Shown here: in pieces, positions 16,787-25,529 of the stretch
How positions within the stretch are numbered: the stretch's first letter is position 1
How the letters are laid out: each line of letters begins with the position of its first letter
Origin: Sphingopyxis sp. LC81
Lineage (GTDB): Bacteria > Pseudomonadota > Alphaproteobacteria > Sphingomonadales > Sphingomonadaceae
Reading direction: 5' to 3'
NCBI RefSeq assembly: GCF_000756375.1
Contig: NZ_JNFD01000021.1
Span: 372,001-436,000, forward strand
Length of the DNA stretch: 64,000 nt
Notes under the pieces: model-generated
What the model was told of the DNA's origin: nothing
The model's input: only the letters and a program-made list of their open reading frames with translations
Database searches by the model: none
Made by a program: the position numbers and the translations under genes

Positions 16787-19700
16787 CTAGAGGCCGACCC
16801 GCAGACTCGCACGGAAAGCCCAGCCGATATGGCTTTGCTGTTCTTCCGCGGACACTTCGCCGGCGACCTGAAAGGCCGAATTGCCGGCGATGCCACGGAA
16901 ACGGCCGACCCAGCCGCTCGTGCGATCATCAGGGGTGAGGGTGAAGGGCGTGCCGTTCTTGAACGACGCGGTTGTTGCGCCCAGCGTGCCGCTGACAATC
17001 TGGCGGCGGCCGCCTTCGAGTTCGAAGCGCGTCCAGCCATCATATTCGTCGGCACCGCCGAAATCGAGGCCGATGGCAACGGTGCCCGACACGGCCAGTT
17101 CGTCGCTGTCGCGGCTCAGCACCTTGAGGTCGAGCGCGTCGCCGCCGCCGGTTTCCTGATAACCGTCTTCCTTCAGCTTGAAGTAATCGACCGCGACCAT
17201 CGGGCGGATCGTCAGGCCGCCGGCACGCGCGTCATAGGCGAGCGAGCCCGAAGCCGACCACAAGGTGGCATCCCACTTGCCCTTCATCGTCTTTTCGATG
17301 TCATCGGCGCCGGCTTCGGCGCGGAAGATGCGCGTGCCCTTCAGGCTGATCGGCGCGCCCGAAACACGGGCGTTCGCCATGAAGCCGTCCGAACGCAGGC
17401 GCCAGTGCAGCGCGCCTTCGAACTGGCTGGTGCTGACTTCATTGGCGTTGCTGCCATTGCCGTCCTTGCCGTTGAGAAAGGCAATCGAGCCGCCGAAGTT
17501 GCCGAGGTCGGTCTTGATTTCGGCGCCGCCCGAAATGCCCCAGCCGCTGACGTCGTAACTTGCGGTGTCACCGACGCTTTTCGACGTGCCCCAGACGGCC
17601 TGGTTGACCCAATAGCCCCATTTGCCTTCGTCCTGGAACGGCGCATTGGGATCCTGGAGGTAGCGCGACAGCGCGCGCGAGCCCGAGGTGACGGTTTCGA
17701 AGACGCCGCCTTCATGCTCGGGGAGCATCTGGCCGAGCTGGCCGCGGAACTGGGCACCGTCGGTGATGCCGAGGAAGACGTCTTCGATCTTCTGATCGGC
17801 AATCACCGCGTCGAGCACCGCGTCGAACGCGCCAGCTTCGGAGCGGTTGAGCCCGAGTTCGGTCACCGACTTGCGCGAGACGTCGACGATCAGCTGGGTC
17901 GCATTCGATGTCAGCGTGCCCTTGTAGAGGAAGGGCAGCAGCGTCTGCGACGCGGTCAGATTGTTCGCGCCCGTCAGCGACCCGGCAGTCAGCACGATAT
18001 GCTGACCCTCGGCCTTTTCGATGCTCGACAGCTTGAGCGCGAGCTTCGATTCGGCGCCGAAGCTGGCGTTGCCGCTGACCTGAAGATTGGTCCCGGTGGC
18101 GCCGGTATCGAGCATCACGCCCAGCGTGCCCTTTTCGGTAATCGCGAGCGACGAAATCGTCGCGGCGCCGCCGACGTCAAAGGTGCCGCCAGCGACCGAA
18201 ACCGCCAGACCCTGCGAATTGGCGAGCGTGCCCGAGAACATCGACGTGCCGCCGATCGTCAGCGTATCGGCACCGCCGCCAAAGTCGGCCAGACCCGTGA
18301 ACTTCGACGTTCCGGCCAGCGTCATCGCGTCGTTACCGGCGCCGAAGCGAGCGTTCCCGGCGTAGGTCGCGTCACCCGACAGCGCGAGCTTGTTGTTGCC
18401 GGCGCCGAAGAAGCTGTTCCCCTTTACCGAGCCATCGGCGATGTCGAACACGTCGTTACCGCCGCCGAAACGGACGTCGCCGACGATGCTGGGGGCGGCG
18501 ATGCCTGCCGCGACCGCGGTCTGCTTGACCGTTGCGCCGGTTGCGTTCGCCGACAGGTCGATCGCGATATTGCGGTCGGAGGAGGCGAGCGCGCCCGTCG
18601 CGCTGATCGTGCCGCTGTTTTCGACGGTGCTGACCTTGCCCGACAGATCGACGATGCCGCGCGCCGTGCCATTGTCGCCGCCGGTCTTGGCGGTGATCGA
18701 ACCGCTGTTGCGGATCAGCTGGACGTCACCGCCGGCTTCGACGAGGACGGCGGTTGCGACCGCACCTGCGGCGTTGCCGCCGGTCGTCGCTTCGATCTTG
18801 CCCGCGTTGCGGAGTTCGGGGGTGGCCGCGCCGCTGCCGATGCGGATTGCGGTTGCCGCCGTGTCTTTCGACAATGCCGTCACGCTGCCGGTCGCACCGA
18901 TGCCGACGCCGCCCGCGATGGTGACCGCACCGCCGAGGCCGCCGATCTGCATGCCGTTGCCGTCCTTGCCGGTGTAAAGGCCGTTGCCGAGCACCGCGCC
19001 ATCGATGACGAGGCCGAGGCCGGTGCCCGTTCCGGCAACCGGGCCGATCGTGACCGCGCGGTCGGCCGAGCCGATGCGGATCGCGGCGGCCGAACCGAAG
19101 GAGCGCACGACGGCGTTCCCTTCCTTGTCGTCCTCGATGCCATCCTTGTCCTCGTCCTTGTCGTCGGGCTTCGTGTCCTTCGGCGCGGCGGCGAGGACGA
19201 TGCCGCCGGTGACATTGCCTTCGATCGACAGCGCATTGCCGCCGATCAGCAAATCGTCGGCGTCGAGCTTCGAGGGATCGGCAGGCGGCGTCGTGAAGCG
19301 GTAGCCGGTGGCGGTGAGGTTCCCCTGGACGACCAGCGCGCCGGTGATGTTTCCGGCAACGCGTGCGCCGATCGCATCGATGCCCTGCGCGCTGATCGTA
19401 CCGGCAAGGCGGACGTTGCCCGTCACATCCTGCAATCCGACGCCGAGCGCGCGATCGCCGATGACGCTGATGGTGCCGTCGTTGGTGAAATTGCCGGTCA
19501 GCGGCCCGCCGAGGCGGATGCCCGCCGAATTATTGCCCTCGATCGCGATCGCGCCCGAGTTGACGATATTGCCGGTAAAGGCGCCCGCCGTCGCGATGCC
19601 GACGCGGTTGCTGCCGAGTGCGAAGGCGCCATCGATGTCGCCGTCATTGTCGATGTCGGTCGGCGCATAGGTTTCGCCGACGGTGATCTTGCCGGTCGCG

Positions 19701-20002
19701 CTGTTGGTGATGCCGCCCGACGTGCCGGCATTTGCGAGGATACCCGTGGCGCCGTCGACGTTGCTGAACTCGATCGTACCTTCGTTGACGACCTTGTGAT
19801 TGCTGTCGATGGTGACTGCCGGGCCCGTGGCGGTGGGCTTGATCGAGCCGGCTGCGACGATCTTGATGTCGTCGGCAGCGCCCGATTTGATCGTCGACGT
19901 CCGCACCGGCGCCGTGGTGGCGGTGCTGATCGTCGTTTCGGCATAGGCGGCGGTCGAAAGGAGGGTGGCCAGGCAGGTGGAGGCCAGCAAGGTTTTGCGC
20001 AT
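16787..20002 (-). CDS. Autotransporter (type V secretion) with calcium-loop motifs
   Basis: A 1071-residue protein starting at ATG 20002 with AAGAGGAAC upstream. The signal peptide MRKTLLASTCLATLLSTAAYA runs to about residue 21. The passenger (about 22-780) is rich in short Gly/Ala/Thr repeats such as GNVTG, GTISA, NSGTI and GAGND, as in right-handed beta-helices. Two acidic loops stand out: DIDNDGDIDG (about residues 115-125) and DEDKDGIEDD within residues 274-297, both like calcium-binding D-x-D-x-D-G loops. The C-terminal beta-barrel (about 785-1071) contains WGYWVNQAVWG and DGWTRFELEGGRR and ends RASLRVGL, without the usual terminal aromatic. The passenger's function is unknown. Confidence 0.88.
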   Translation of the reverse strand: MRKTLLASTCLATLLSTAAYAETTISTATTAPVRTSTIKSGAADDIKIVAAGSIKPTATGPAVTIDSNHKVVNEGTIEFSNVDGATGILANAGTSGGITNSATGKITVGETYAPTDIDNDGDIDGAFALGSNRVGIATAGAFTGNIVNSGAIAIEGNNSAGIRLGGPLTGNFTNDGTISVIGDRALGVGLQDVTGNVRLAGTISAQGIDAIGARVAGNITGALVVQGNLTATGYRFTTPPADPSKLDADDLLIGGNALSIEGNVTGGIVLAAAPKDTKPDDKDEDKDGIEDDKEGNAVVRSFGSAAAIRIGSADRAVTIGPVAGTGTGLGLVIDGAVLGNGLYTGKDGNGMQIGGLGGAVTIAGGVGIGATGSVTALSKDTAATAIRIGSGAATPELRNAGKIEATTGGNAAGAVATAVLVEAGGDVQLIRNSGSITAKTGGDNGTARGIVDLSGKVSTVENSGTISATGALASSDRNIAIDLSANATGATVKQTAVAAGIAAPSIVGDVRFGGGNDVFDIADGSVKGNSFFGAGNNKLALSGDATYAGNARFGAGNDAMTLAGTSKFTGLADFGGGADTLTIGGTSMFSGTLANSQGLAVSVAGGTFDVGGAATISSLAITEKGTLGVMLDTGATGTNLQVSGNASFGAESKLALKLSSIEKAEGQHIVLTAGSLTGANNLTASQTLLPFLYKGTLTSNATQLIVDVSRKSVTELGLNRSEAGAFDAVLDAVIADQKIEDVFLGITDGAQFRGQLGQMLPEHEGGVFETVTSGSRALSRYLQDPNAPFQDEGKWGYWVNQAVWGTSKSVGDTASYDVSGWGISGGAEIKTDLGNFGGSIAFLNGKDGNGSNANEVSTSQFEGALHWRLRSDGFMANARVSGAPISLKGTRIFRAEAGADDIEKTMKGKWDATLWSASGSLAYDARAGGLTIRPMVAVDYFKLKEDGYQETGGGDALDLKVLSRDSDELAVSGTVAIGLDFGGADEYDGWTRFELEGGRRQIVSGTLGATTASFKNGTPFTLTPDDRTSGWVGRFRGIAGNSAFQVAGEVSAEEQQSHIGWAFRASLRVGL

Positions 20003-20118
20003 CGGGTTCCTCTTGAGATCGGGGCCGGGATGTCTTCCCGGCGACAATCACAAGACGGAGCGGTGTCGGCGCAGCCTTGGAAAAAAAATCATACTAATCG
20101 CGCGCGGTCCGAGCGCCG

Positions 20119-20970
20119 CTAATTCCGTGCGGTCACAATCCACGCGGTGCCGTCGATCTGCACCGACGTTTCTCCAGGGCGTTTCGCGAATGCGGCGCGA
20201 ACAGCCGCCGCCGATTTCGCGCGAATATCGTCGGATTGATCGGCAAGCGCGCGCGACAGCGGACCGACCTGGAACGCCATGTCGAGTGCATCGTCGATCG
20301 CATCTTCGCGCGTTGCGCCGCGGCCATAGGAAATGCTCGTGTCGAAGGGCGCGATGTCGATCGCGGTAAAGCCCGCTGCCGAAAGGATATCCGCGACCTT
20401 TTGCCGATCGCCAAAGGCGAAGGGTCCGGGGGCATTGGGATCGGCAGGCGCCGGCTGCACGATGTCGCGGATCGCCGCCATCGGCAGCCGCACCCAGTCA
20501 TTCTCCTGTGCCCCGCGCCAGCACACGAAGGCCAGTCGTCCGCTTGGTTTCAGCGCCTCACGCATATGCACAAAGGCCGCGACGGGATCGTCGAAGAACA
20601 TCACGCCAAAGCGCGAGAAGAGAAGGTCGAATTTTCCTGCGGGCAGCGGTGCCGTCGCGGCATCGGCGCACCGGAACTCTAAGGGCGCGCCGGCGGGCGC
20701 GGCGCCGCGGGCGATCTCGACGAGCTGCTCCGATATGTCGACGCCGAGGACGTGGCCGCCGGCTCCGACCCGCTCGGCAAGCGGAAAGGTCGAGGTGCCC
20801 GATCCGCAGCCGATATCGAGAATCCATTCGCCGGGCCGCGCATCGGCCGCCGCGATAGCAGCATTGCCGAAATCCTCGAGCATCACATCCAGCCGCGCCA
20901 GATTGGCCGCCCAGCGCGTTCCGCTGTCGCCGTTCCAGTCATGCGTGGGGGTGGTCTCGACATCGGACAT
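20119..20970 (-). CDS. SAM-dependent class I methyltransferase
   Basis: A 283-residue protein from ATG 20970, preceded by AAAGGAG. Motif I WILDIGCGSGTST (about residues 47-59), motif II-like HVLGVDISEQLVEIAR, and post-motif FDLLFSRFGVMFFDDP identify a UbiE/COQ5-like (COG2226) methyltransferase. The C-terminal third is less conserved. Substrate unknown; a small molecule is likely. It is divergent from glucokinase across about 150 bases and convergent with nothing; the autotransporter follows on the same strand. Confidence 0.85.
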   Translation of the reverse strand: MSDVETTPTHDWNGDSGTRWAANLARLDVMLEDFGNAAIAAADARPGEWILDIGCGSGTSTFPLAERVGAGGHVLGVDISEQLVEIARGAAPAGAPLEFRCADAATAPLPAGKFDLLFSRFGVMFFDDPVAAFVHMREALKPSGRLAFVCWRGAQENDWVRLPMAAIRDIVQPAPADPNAPGPFAFGDRQKVADILSAAGFTAIDIAPFDTSISYGRGATREDAIDDALDMAFQVGPLSRALADQSDDIRAKSAAAVRAAFAKRPGETSVQIDGTAWIVTARN

Positions 20971-21122
20971 GCACTTGCTCCTTTGTTGCGAATTATTCGC
21001 AACTACGCCGGTCTCCGACCGAGCGCAAGGCTCCAGCGAATAGCTATGCCCTGTTGCATCGCCCCCGGCCATGCGACATTCCACGAACCGTACCGGCCAA
21101 GTGGGACCGGCAAGGGAGAGTC

Positions 21123-22094
21123 ATGAGCGAACAGATCGTCACGGTGGACATCGGCGGCACGCATGCGCGCTTTGCGATTGCCGAGATCGAAGGCGGCCGC
21201 GTCCTGTCGCTGGGCGAAGCGACGACGCTCCACACCAAGGATCATGCGAGCTTCCAGACGGCGTGGCAGGATTTCGAACGCCAGCAAGGCAGCGCTTTGC
21301 CGCGTGCGGTTGCGATCGCCATCGCGGGGCCGACGCGCGGCGACATCATCCGCTTTACCAACAACCCGTGGATCATTCGTCCGGCGTTGATCAACGAGAA
21401 GCTGAACGTCGACCGCTATGTGCTGGTCAATGATTTCGAGGCGGTGGGACACGCCGTGGCGCAGGCTGATACGAGCTATTTCGAGCGGTTGACCGGCCCC
21501 GACGAGCCGTTGCCCGCGATGGGAACGATCAGCGTCATTGGCCCCGGCACGGGTCTCGGCGTTGCACATATCTGGCGCGACGGCACCGACTATCGCGTCC
21601 AGGCGACCGAGGGCGGGCATATCGACTTCGCGCCGCTCGACAGCATCGAGGATGCGATCCTCGCGCGGCTGCGCAAGCGCCACCGCCGGGTGTCGATCGA
21701 GCGCATCGTGTCGGGGCCCGGAATCGTTGATATCTATGAAACGCTCGCCGCGCTCGAGGGACGTGCGGTGACACCGCTCGACGACAAGGCGATCTGGACC
21801 AATGCGCTGAGCGGCGAGGACAGCCTTGCGGCCGCGGCGGTCGATCGGTTCTGTCTGTCGCTCGGCAGCGTGTCGGGCGACCTTGCACTGGCACAGGGGG
21901 CGAATGGCGTCGTGATCGCGGGCGGCCTCGGGCTGCGGATCCGCGACAGCCTTGTCCGCTCGGGCTTCCCTGAACGTTTCATCGAGAAGGGGCGTTTCGA
22001 GGGGTTCATGTCGGCGCTGCCGGTCAAGCTGATCACCCATCCGCAGCCCGGCCTGTTCGGCGCGGCGGCGGCTTTCGCGCGCCAACACGGCTGA
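21123..22094 (+). CDS. glk: Glucokinase
   Basis: A 323-residue enzyme starting at ATG 21123 with AGGGAGAG upstream. It matches the proteobacterial Glk family: the ATP-binding VDIGGTHARFAI, the substrate-site FTNNPWII and LVNDFEAVGHAV (catalytic Asp in NDF), VIGPGTGLGVAHI, TEGGHIDFAP, and the C-terminal HPQPGLFGAAAAF. It phosphorylates glucose to glucose 6-phosphate in the cytosol, feeding the Entner-Doudoroff route in sphingomonads. In sphingomonads glk often sits with edd/zwf, which are not seen here. The next gene, puuD, follows after 74 bases on the same strand. Confidence 0.93.
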   Translation: MSEQIVTVDIGGTHARFAIAEIEGGRVLSLGEATTLHTKDHASFQTAWQDFERQQGSALPRAVAIAIAGPTRGDIIRFTNNPWIIRPALINEKLNVDRYVLVNDFEAVGHAVAQADTSYFERLTGPDEPLPAMGTISVIGPGTGLGVAHIWRDGTDYRVQATEGGHIDFAPLDSIEDAILARLRKRHRRVSIERIVSGPGIVDIYETLAALEGRAVTPLDDKAIWTNALSGEDSLAAAAVDRFCLSLGSVSGDLALAQGANGVVIAGGLGLRIRDSLVRSGFPERFIEKGRFEGFMSALPVKLITHPQPGLFGAAAAFARQHG

Positions 22095-22168
22095 CGCAAT
22101 TTCCGCTGGCATCGCGTGGAGAAAATCGGCAGCAAGGAATCCTCGCTGCTTGAAGGATTCCGCCGCCC

Positions 22169-22909
22169 GTGTCCGCCCGCCCCGTCCTCGGCATCATCGC
22201 CTGCAACCGGCAGGTCGGCTCCGAATATGCGCAGGCGGTGATGAACCGGTATGCGAAAGCGGCGATGCGGTACGCCGATTGTGCCGCGCTGCTCATTCCG
22301 TCGCTCCCCGATTATATGCGTGCCGACGAGATCGTCGGGCGGCTCGACGGCGTTTTGCTCACCGGCTCGCCGTCGAACGTCGAGCCGGCACGTTATGGCG
22401 AGGAGGATGCGGGGGAGGGGCCGTTCGATCCCGATCGCGACCGCATGATGCGCGATCTGGTTGAGGCGGTGATTGCGGCGCAGAGGCCGTTGTTCGGCAT
22501 CTGCCGCGGGTTCCAGGATATCAATGTCGCGCTCGGCGGGACGCTGCGCCGCGATACCGCCACCAACGGCGAACTGCTGCGCCACCACACGCCCGACGGG
22601 ACGCTTTTCGACGCGATGTTCGATCATCGACACCATGTCGACCTGATCGAGGGCGGTATGCTGGCGTCGGCCTATGGGGCATCGGCGCTCGACGTGAATT
22701 CGGTGCATTATCAGGGTATAGGACGACTCGCCGACGGATTGTCGGTCGAAGCGCGCGCCCCTGACGGGCTGGTCGAGGCTTTCAGCGCCCGCCCGAACGG
22801 TGCGCCGCTCCTCGCCGTACAGTGGCACCCCGAATGGGCGGTCGACGGCAACGAAGAAAGCCAGACCTATTTCCGCCTGCTCGGACAGGCGCTGCGGGGC
22901 GTGCTGTGA
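22169..22909 (+). CDS. puuD: Gamma-glutamyl-gamma-aminobutyrate hydrolase
   Basis: A 246-residue class I glutamine-amidotransferase-like hydrolase starting at GTG 22169, with GAAGGA 12 bases upstream. The nucleophile elbow is GICRGFQDIN (Cys about residue 112) and the His-Glu pair is in VQWHPEW near the C-terminus; LLTGSPSNVEP matches PuuD. PuuD cleaves gamma-glutamyl-GABA to glutamate and GABA, the last step of the glutamylated putrescine route. It is placed before a putrescine-type aminotransferase and 2.6 kb from the PotA end of the polyamine operon, supporting that function. Confidence 0.9.
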   Translation: MSARPVLGIIACNRQVGSEYAQAVMNRYAKAAMRYADCAALLIPSLPDYMRADEIVGRLDGVLLTGSPSNVEPARYGEEDAGEGPFDPDRDRMMRDLVEAVIAAQRPLFGICRGFQDINVALGGTLRRDTATNGELLRHHTPDGTLFDAMFDHRHHVDLIEGGMLASAYGASALDVNSVHYQGIGRLADGLSVEARAPDGLVEAFSARPNGAPLLAVQWHPEWAVDGNEESQTYFRLLGQALRGVL

Positions 22910-22981
22910 ACCGGCGCGTCACCCGCTACGATCGCTATCTCGCGCGGCTCTGCTTCTCGCCCTGATCCAGACCGGAGCTCT

Positions 22982-23067
22982 CGTTCCGCTCGTGTCGAGC
23001 GAAGTCGAGACACACATCGTCGCAGCGCAAGATCGAGGAACATCTCGACTTCGCTCGATGCGAACGG
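22982..23067. repeat. Inverted repeat with GTCGAGCGAAGTCGAGA core
   Basis: The left arm at 22982-23012 contains GTGTCGAGCGAAGTCGAGA and the right arm at 23041-23067 contains TCTCGACTTCGCTCGATG, an inverted copy with few mismatches. This core is one I recognise as a frequent dispersed palindrome in sphingomonad intergenic regions. It lies between puuD and the aminotransferase. Confidence 0.75.
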
Positions 23068-23092
23068 TTTTTATGAATTCAGGAGTTTTTCC

Positions 23093-24466
23093 ATGCCCCG
23101 CAATCACGACATCGCCGAACTGCGCCGCCTCGACGTCGCACACCACCTTCCCGCCCAGGCCGACTGGGCCGAAATCGAAAAGCTCGGCGGCAGCCGCATC
23201 ATCACCCACGCCGAGGGCTGCTATATCCACGACGGTGACGGCCACCGCATCCTCGACGGGATGGCGGGCCTGTGGTGCGTCAACGTCGGTTACGGCCGCG
23301 AGGAGCTGGTCGAGGCGGCGGCAGCGCAGATGCGCGAGCTCCCCTTCTACAATACCTTCTTCAAGACCGCGACGCCGCCGACGGTGACACTCGCGGCCAA
23401 GATTGCGAGCCTGACCGGCAGCCGCCTGCCGCACGTGTTTTTCAACGCCTCGGGCAGCGAAGCGAACGACACGGTATTCCGCATGGTCCGGCACTATTGG
23501 AAGCTGAAGGGCGAGCCTAATCGCACGGTCTTTATCAGCCGCTGGAACGCCTATCATGGCTCGACCGTCGCGGGCGTCTCGCTCGGGGGCATGAAGGCGA
23601 TGCACGCGCAGGGCGACCTGCCGATCCCCGGCGTCGAGCATGTCCGCCAGCCCTATGCCTATGGCGAAGGGCAGGGGATGACCGAGGAGGAGTTCTGCGA
23701 TGCGTGCGTAAAGGCGATCGAGGACAAGATCATCGAGGTCGGCCCCGAAAATTGCGCTGCCTTCATTGGCGAACCCGTGCAGGGCGCGGGCGGCGTGATC
23801 ATCCCGCCGAAGGGCTATTGGCCCAAGGTCGAGGCCGTGGCGCGCAAATATGGCCTGCTGGTCGTCGCCGACGAGGTGATCTGCGGGTTCGGGCGTACGG
23901 GGAAGATGTGGGGGCATGAGACGATGGGCTTCACCCCCGACCTGATGCCGATGGCGAAGGGGCTGTCGTCGGGCTATCTGCCGATCTCGGCCACGGCGGT
24001 CGCGGCGCATGTCGTCGAGGTGCTCAAGACCGGCGGCGATTTCGTCCATGGCTTCACCTATTCGGGGCACCCGGTCGCGGCGGCGGTCGCGCTCAAGAAT
24101 ATCGAGATCATCGAACGCGAGGGCCTGGTCGAGCGCACCGGCAGCGTTACCGGCCCGCATCTTGCGAAAGCACTTGCGACATTGAACGATCATCCGTTGG
24201 TTGGCGAAGCGCGTTCGGTCGGCCTGCTCGGCGCGGTCGAGATCGTTGCCGACAAGGAAACGCGCGCGCGCTTTGGCGGGGCTGAGGGCACGGCGGGGCC
24301 GAGGGCGCGCGACGCGTGCATCGCGAACGGTCTGATGGTCCGCGGCATCCGCGACAGTCTGGTCATGTGCCCGCCGCTGATCATCACCACCGAGCAGATC
24401 GATGAGATGGTTGCCATCATCCGCAAATCTCTCGATGAGGTGCTGCCGAAACTCCGCGCGCTCTAA
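23093..24466 (+). CDS. spuC: Class III aminotransferase, putrescine/spermidine-pyruvate type
   Basis: A 457-residue PLP enzyme starting at ATG 23093 with AGGAG upstream. The fold-type I markers are clear: HDGDGHRILDGMAGLWCVN, FFNASGSEANDTVFRM, SRWNAYHGST, VVADEVICGFGRTG, and the PLP lysine in MAKGLSSGYLP (about residue 290). Sequence and length fit the SpuC/YhxA group, which moves the amino group from putrescine, cadaverine or spermidine to pyruvate. Together with PuuD and the Pot operon it gives a second, non-glutamylated entry into putrescine breakdown. The symbol is by resemblance; related omega-transaminases act on other amines. Confidence 0.88.
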   Translation: MPRNHDIAELRRLDVAHHLPAQADWAEIEKLGGSRIITHAEGCYIHDGDGHRILDGMAGLWCVNVGYGREELVEAAAAQMRELPFYNTFFKTATPPTVTLAAKIASLTGSRLPHVFFNASGSEANDTVFRMVRHYWKLKGEPNRTVFISRWNAYHGSTVAGVSLGGMKAMHAQGDLPIPGVEHVRQPYAYGEGQGMTEEEFCDACVKAIEDKIIEVGPENCAAFIGEPVQGAGGVIIPPKGYWPKVEAVARKYGLLVVADEVICGFGRTGKMWGHETMGFTPDLMPMAKGLSSGYLPISATAVAAHVVEVLKTGGDFVHGFTYSGHPVAAAVALKNIEIIEREGLVERTGSVTGPHLAKALATLNDHPLVGEARSVGLLGAVEIVADKETRARFGGAEGTAGPRARDACIANGLMVRGIRDSLVMCPPLIITTEQIDEMVAIIRKSLDEVLPKLRAL

Positions 24467-24486
24467 ACAGGAAAGACCAAGACCTT

Positions 24487-25434
24487 ATGCCCTCCGGCCT
24501 TTTTGCCCTGCTCGACGATATTGCGACGATCGCCAAGGTCGCCGCGGCGAGCATCGACGATATCGGCGCCGCGGCGTCGAAGGCCGGGGTCAAAGCGGCG
24601 GGGGTGGTGGTCGACGATACCGCGGTGACCCCGCGTTATGTCACCGGCTTCACCCCCGACCGCGAGCTGCCGATAATCTGGCGGATCACCAAGGGATCGA
24701 TTTTCAACAAGCTGGTGCTGATCCTGCCGGCGCTGCTCCTGTTGTCGACCTTCGTCCCGTGGGCGATCACCCCGCTGCTGATGATCGGCGGCGCCTATCT
24801 CTGCTTCGAAGGCGCCGAAAAGGTGCTGCACTCGCTGCAGAAGGATAAGACGAGCCTTGCTGAGGACGCCGAGATCGTTGCCGATCAAGACCATGAAGAG
24901 GCGATGGTGAAGGGCGCGGTGCGCACCGACTTCATCCTGTCGGCCGAGATCATGGTGATCGCATTGAACGAGGTGCTGGACGAGCATTTCGCGATGCGCG
25001 CCGCGACGCTCGCGGTGGTCGCGATCGCGATCACGGTCGCCGTCTATGGCGTTGTCGGGCTGATCGTGAAGATGGACGATATAGGCCTGCATATGGCGAA
25101 GGAAGGCAACAGTGCGCGCCGCGCGGTCGGGCGCGGGCTGGTTGCTTTTATGCCGAAGCTGCTCTCGGCACTCGCGCTGATAGGCACCGCGGCGATGCTG
25201 TGGGTTGGCGGGCAGATTTTCATTCATGGCCTCGACGAATATCATATCGGCAATATCGGCCATGGCCTCCACGATTTCGCGCATGCAGTTGCCGGCAACC
25301 TGCCGGGTGCCGGCGTTTGGGAATGGCTTATCAATGCAGGTGGCGCGGGCGTATTCGGGCTGCTGCTTGGCGGCGTGATCGTTGGCGTGCTGCATCTGCT
25401 GCCGGGGAAGACAAAGGAAGCGGGCGCCCACTAA
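24487..25434 (+). CDS. yedI: DUF808 family inner-membrane protein (YedI-like)
   Basis: A 315-residue membrane protein starting at ATG 24487, 20 bases after the aminotransferase stop. It begins with GLFALLDDIATIAKVAA and ends with several glycine-rich transmembrane helices; GAAASKAGVKAAGVVVDDTAVTP and GGAYLCFEGAEKV are typical of DUF808/YedI. The family's function is not established. The tight spacing implies co-transcription with the aminotransferase, but no functional link to polyamines is known to me. It is convergent with the potA gene, with an inverted repeat between them. Confidence 0.88.
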   Translation: MPSGLFALLDDIATIAKVAAASIDDIGAAASKAGVKAAGVVVDDTAVTPRYVTGFTPDRELPIIWRITKGSIFNKLVLILPALLLLSTFVPWAITPLLMIGGAYLCFEGAEKVLHSLQKDKTSLAEDAEIVADQDHEEAMVKGAVRTDFILSAEIMVIALNEVLDEHFAMRAATLAVVAIAITVAVYGVVGLIVKMDDIGLHMAKEGNSARRAVGRGLVAFMPKLLSALALIGTAAMLWVGGQIFIHGLDEYHIGNIGHGLHDFAHAVAGNLPGAGVWEWLINAGGAGVFGLLLGGVIVGVLHLLPGKTKEAGAH

Positions 25435-25513
25435 ATTCGTCAGCCCGGACTTGATCCGGGGTCCATGACTTCGAAGCTGCGGTGGATCCCGGATCAAGTC
25501 CGGGGTGACGAAT
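25435..25513. repeat. Inverted repeat with CGGACTTGATCCGGG core between convergent genes
   Basis: ATTCGTCAGCCCGGACTTGA (from 25435, continuing TCCGGGG to 25461) is inverted at 25488-25513 as CCCGGATCAAG then TCCGGGGTGACGAAT. The arms also extend inward. This is a dispersed repeat type common in sphingomonads and probably also serves as a bidirectional terminator for yedI-like and potA transcripts. Confidence 0.8.
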
Positions 25514-25529
25514 AGAGGAAACCAGTCAG

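Noticed and set aside
16673..20122. A 1149-codon open frame on the plus strand, opposite the autotransporter
   Set aside because: It is a mirror of a repetitive GC-rich gene. Its translation is Arg/Asp-rich with no domain, and the minus strand has a signal peptide, ribosome site and beta-barrel.
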